In this document: positions 63,788-64,000 of the stretch, one piece after another
Layout of the letters: each line of letters begins with the position of its first letter
Position numbering within the stretch: the stretch's first letter is position 1
Assembly (NCBI GenBank): GCA_001466705.2
Contig: LATX02000001.1
Coordinates: 1,860,001 to 1,924,000, forward strand
Source of the DNA: Moniliophthora roreri
Lineage: Eukaryota; Basidiomycota; Agaricomycetes; Agaricales; Marasmiaceae
DNA length: 64,000 nt
Direction: 5' to 3'
Notes under the pieces: generated by a model
Told to the model about the DNA's origin: nothing
What the model saw: the letters and a program-made list of their open reading frames with translations, nothing else
Databases searched by the model: none
Program-made: the position numbers and the translations under genes

Positions 63788-64000
63788 ATGTTCCAAGCAA
63801 CGCCCCTGTCTTTCATCACTACGGTCGTCCTGCTCCCTGTTCCGCCTGTCCTAGGAGGAGGCTTCCACTTCCTCGTCGGTTCTTCTACCATCCTCGGAAG
63901 CGAGCCCGATATCTCTGCTGTCCTTACCGACAGCAGGGACTATGGCTACGATGGGCTCTTGAACTCACAATTCGTCCTCCAATGGGAGAACGAGGACGAT
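63788..64000 (+). CDS. Start of an unidentified, probably secreted protein (runs off the window)
   Basis: Open frame from the ATG to the last base. The first 23 residues, MFQATPLSFITTVVLLPVPP then VLG, look like a signal peptide. The mature part starts GGFHFLVGSSTILGSEPDIS and has DYGYDGLLNSQFVLQWENED at the edge. I do not recognise the family. The missing 3' end and any introns lie to the right. The TATA box upstream supports a real gene. Confidence 0.6.
   Translation, partial: MFQATPLSFITTVVLLPVPPVLGGGFHFLVGSSTILGSEPDISAVLTDSRDYGYDGLLNSQFVLQWENEDD

Overview
The window reads as nuclear DNA of a filamentous basidiomycete, most likely an Agaricomycete (inference from protein content and gene structure). 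Genes are close together on both strands. Most are cut by many introns of about 45-60 bp with GT/AG ends, a few apparently GC/AG. The proteins are conserved eukaryotic housekeeping genes plus types common in mushrooms: MYND-finger proteins with a Cys/His-rich N-terminus, etherase-like GSTs, a GPI-type chitin deacetylase and a Dal5-like transporter. I see no operons, CRISPR arrays, rRNA genes or intact tRNA genes.

Layout. 1-12.4 kb: BLM10 (partial, -), AIM18, a phytanoyl-CoA-dioxygenase-like protein, histone H3, TIM21, VMA7 (-), the ecdysoneless/SGT1 homologue, AP-3 sigma and MED6 (-). 12.6-19.8 kb: an NRAMP metal transporter, a C2H2 zinc-finger factor (-) and MCM5 (-). 20.0-25.2 kb: an accessory block holding two tandem MYND-finger genes. 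The left copy is a wreck broken by transposons. The right copy is nearly intact but has one in-frame stop ahead of a conserved tail. 25.4-34 kb: CSN6, a STE20-type kinase (-), TyrRS (-) and an LRRC40-like protein (-). 34-38 kb: four tandem GST-like genes, of which only the last is intact. 38-52 kb: a DnaJ protein (-), an SRPK kinase, chitin deacetylase (-), a NAP/SET histone chaperone (-), SAC1 (-), U2A'/LEA1 and a TMEM205-like protein (-). 52.5-64 kb: an MFS transporter (-), Rieske protein (-), a glycerophosphodiesterase (-), COX19 (-), a bZIP factor (-), NPL4 and the start of a probable secreted protein.

The accessory block at 20-23.3 kb is the most informative part. A decayed MYND copy carries a 714-bp inverted-repeat element with TA target duplications, and near its end a 920-bp inverted-repeat element flanked by a 9-bp direct repeat. 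The 920-bp element holds telomere-like CCCTAA repeats and a tRNA-like Pol III promoter. That promoter is itself split by a 274-bp Tc1/mariner-type MITE. The second hotspot is the GST array, where conserved TGG (Trp) codons have turned into TAG/TGA in the dead copies.

Many of the genes share broad functions (proteasome and ubiquitin: BLM10, CSN6, NPL4; mitochondria: AIM18, TIM21, RIP1, COX19; chromatin and transcription: H3, MED6, MCM5, NAP; vesicle and lipid: AP-3, V-ATPase F, SAC1, GDPD). This looks like ordinary gene mixing, not a cluster. I found no convincing new multi-gene system. The new-looking material is the nested repeat structure, the GST decay pattern, and smaller gene-structure oddities in H3, NPL4 and LRRC40. 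All splice models are read by eye from splice signals, frame and family similarity.
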